From Zobellia nedashkovskayae (lineage in GTDB: Bacteria > Bacteroidota > Bacteroidia > Flavobacteriales > Flavobacteriaceae): DNA of 64,000 nt. Of the stretch, positions 63,959 to 64,000 are shown one piece after another; position 1 is the first letter of the stretch; each line of letters opens with the position of its first letter. The notes below the pieces were generated by a model. It made no database searches. It was not told the DNA's origin and was given only the letters and a program-made list of their open reading frames with translations. The position numbers and the translations under genes were made by a program. The stretch covers positions 3,856,685 to 3,920,684 of the forward strand of contig NZ_JADDXR010000002.1 of the NCBI RefSeq assembly GCF_015330125.1, in the 5' to 3' direction.

Positions 63959-63993
63959 AACCTCCTTATCAGTATGGTATAGGAGGTTTTTTT
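63959..63993 (+). terminator. Terminator after the glycine-rich protein gene
   Basis: An 8-bp stem (63959-63966 with 63981-63988) followed by seven T residues, 73 bp after the stop codon. Confidence 0.75.
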
Positions 63994-64000
63994 ATTGGTT

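Noticed and set aside
1..64000. CRISPR arrays, tRNA or rRNA genes, complete insertion sequences
   Set aside because: I read the gaps for regularly spaced repeats, cloverleaf-like sequences and transposase genes and saw none.

Overview
The window reads as a chromosomal segment of a marine Flavobacteriaceae-type Bacteroidota. The supporting signs are AT-rich DNA, a compact sigma-70 factor of under 300 residues, lipoprotein and Tat-type leaders on secreted enzymes, families typical of the group (DUF6503, DUF4494, DUF2130, SusD-free sulfatase and arylsulfotransferase genes), a decayed Ig-like adhesin tail ending in a motif usual in the group, and promoters of the TTG-N20-TAnnTTTG class. No rRNA, tRNA, CRISPR array or complete transposon was seen.

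Layout. 1-3.8 kb: an amino-sugar catabolic group (end of nagA, an unusual Nramp-like transporter, nagB, a Tat-exported Gfo/Idh/MocA oxidoreductase). 3.9-7 kb: a membrane protein, an EamA transporter and a patatin-like lipase. 7.2-9.6 kb: an AT-rich HpaII-type restriction-modification unit whose third gene, a GHKL ATPase, survives only as a relic, followed by a DUF2130 protein. 11-21 kb: metabolic and secreted enzymes, including a MarR-controlled quinone oxidoreductase/leucine dehydrogenase/DUF1330 operon, an iodotyrosine-deiodinase homologue, an arylsulfotransferase lipoprotein and a sulfatase. 21-25 kb: an orphan TPR histidine kinase and a secreted protein of unknown function.

25.8-38.7 kb: a complete group 2a-like cytosolic [NiFe] uptake hydrogenase island. 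It is one 13-gene minus-strand run (hupS, hupL, protease, three uncharacterised genes, hypA-B-F-C-D-E, an NHL-repeat protein) plus a convergent UreH-like nickel transporter. The island lies between two diverged copies, in the same orientation, of a segment made of a secreted-protein gene and a facing ABC-permease 3' end. In the left copy the secreted gene is intact and the permease is a relic. In the right copy the permease is intact and the secreted gene is truncated. 39.6-46.3 kb is a seven-gene YbhGFSR-like efflux operon with its own TetR regulator and operator.

48.8-61 kb: the most unusual locus, two paralogous modules of transglutaminase-like proteins, circularly permuted ATP-grasp proteins and alpha-E proteins. 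Module 1 is transglutaminase-DUF2126, an ATP-grasp/alpha-E fusion, a second transglutaminase and a class I glutamine amidotransferase. Module 2 is a separate ATP-grasp, alpha-E and transglutaminase. A divergent sigma-70 paralogue sits between them. This matches a class of predicted peptide-synthesis or peptide-tagging systems with no known substrate. The window ends with two facing DoxX-like genes, a DUF4494 protein and a secreted glycine-rich protein.
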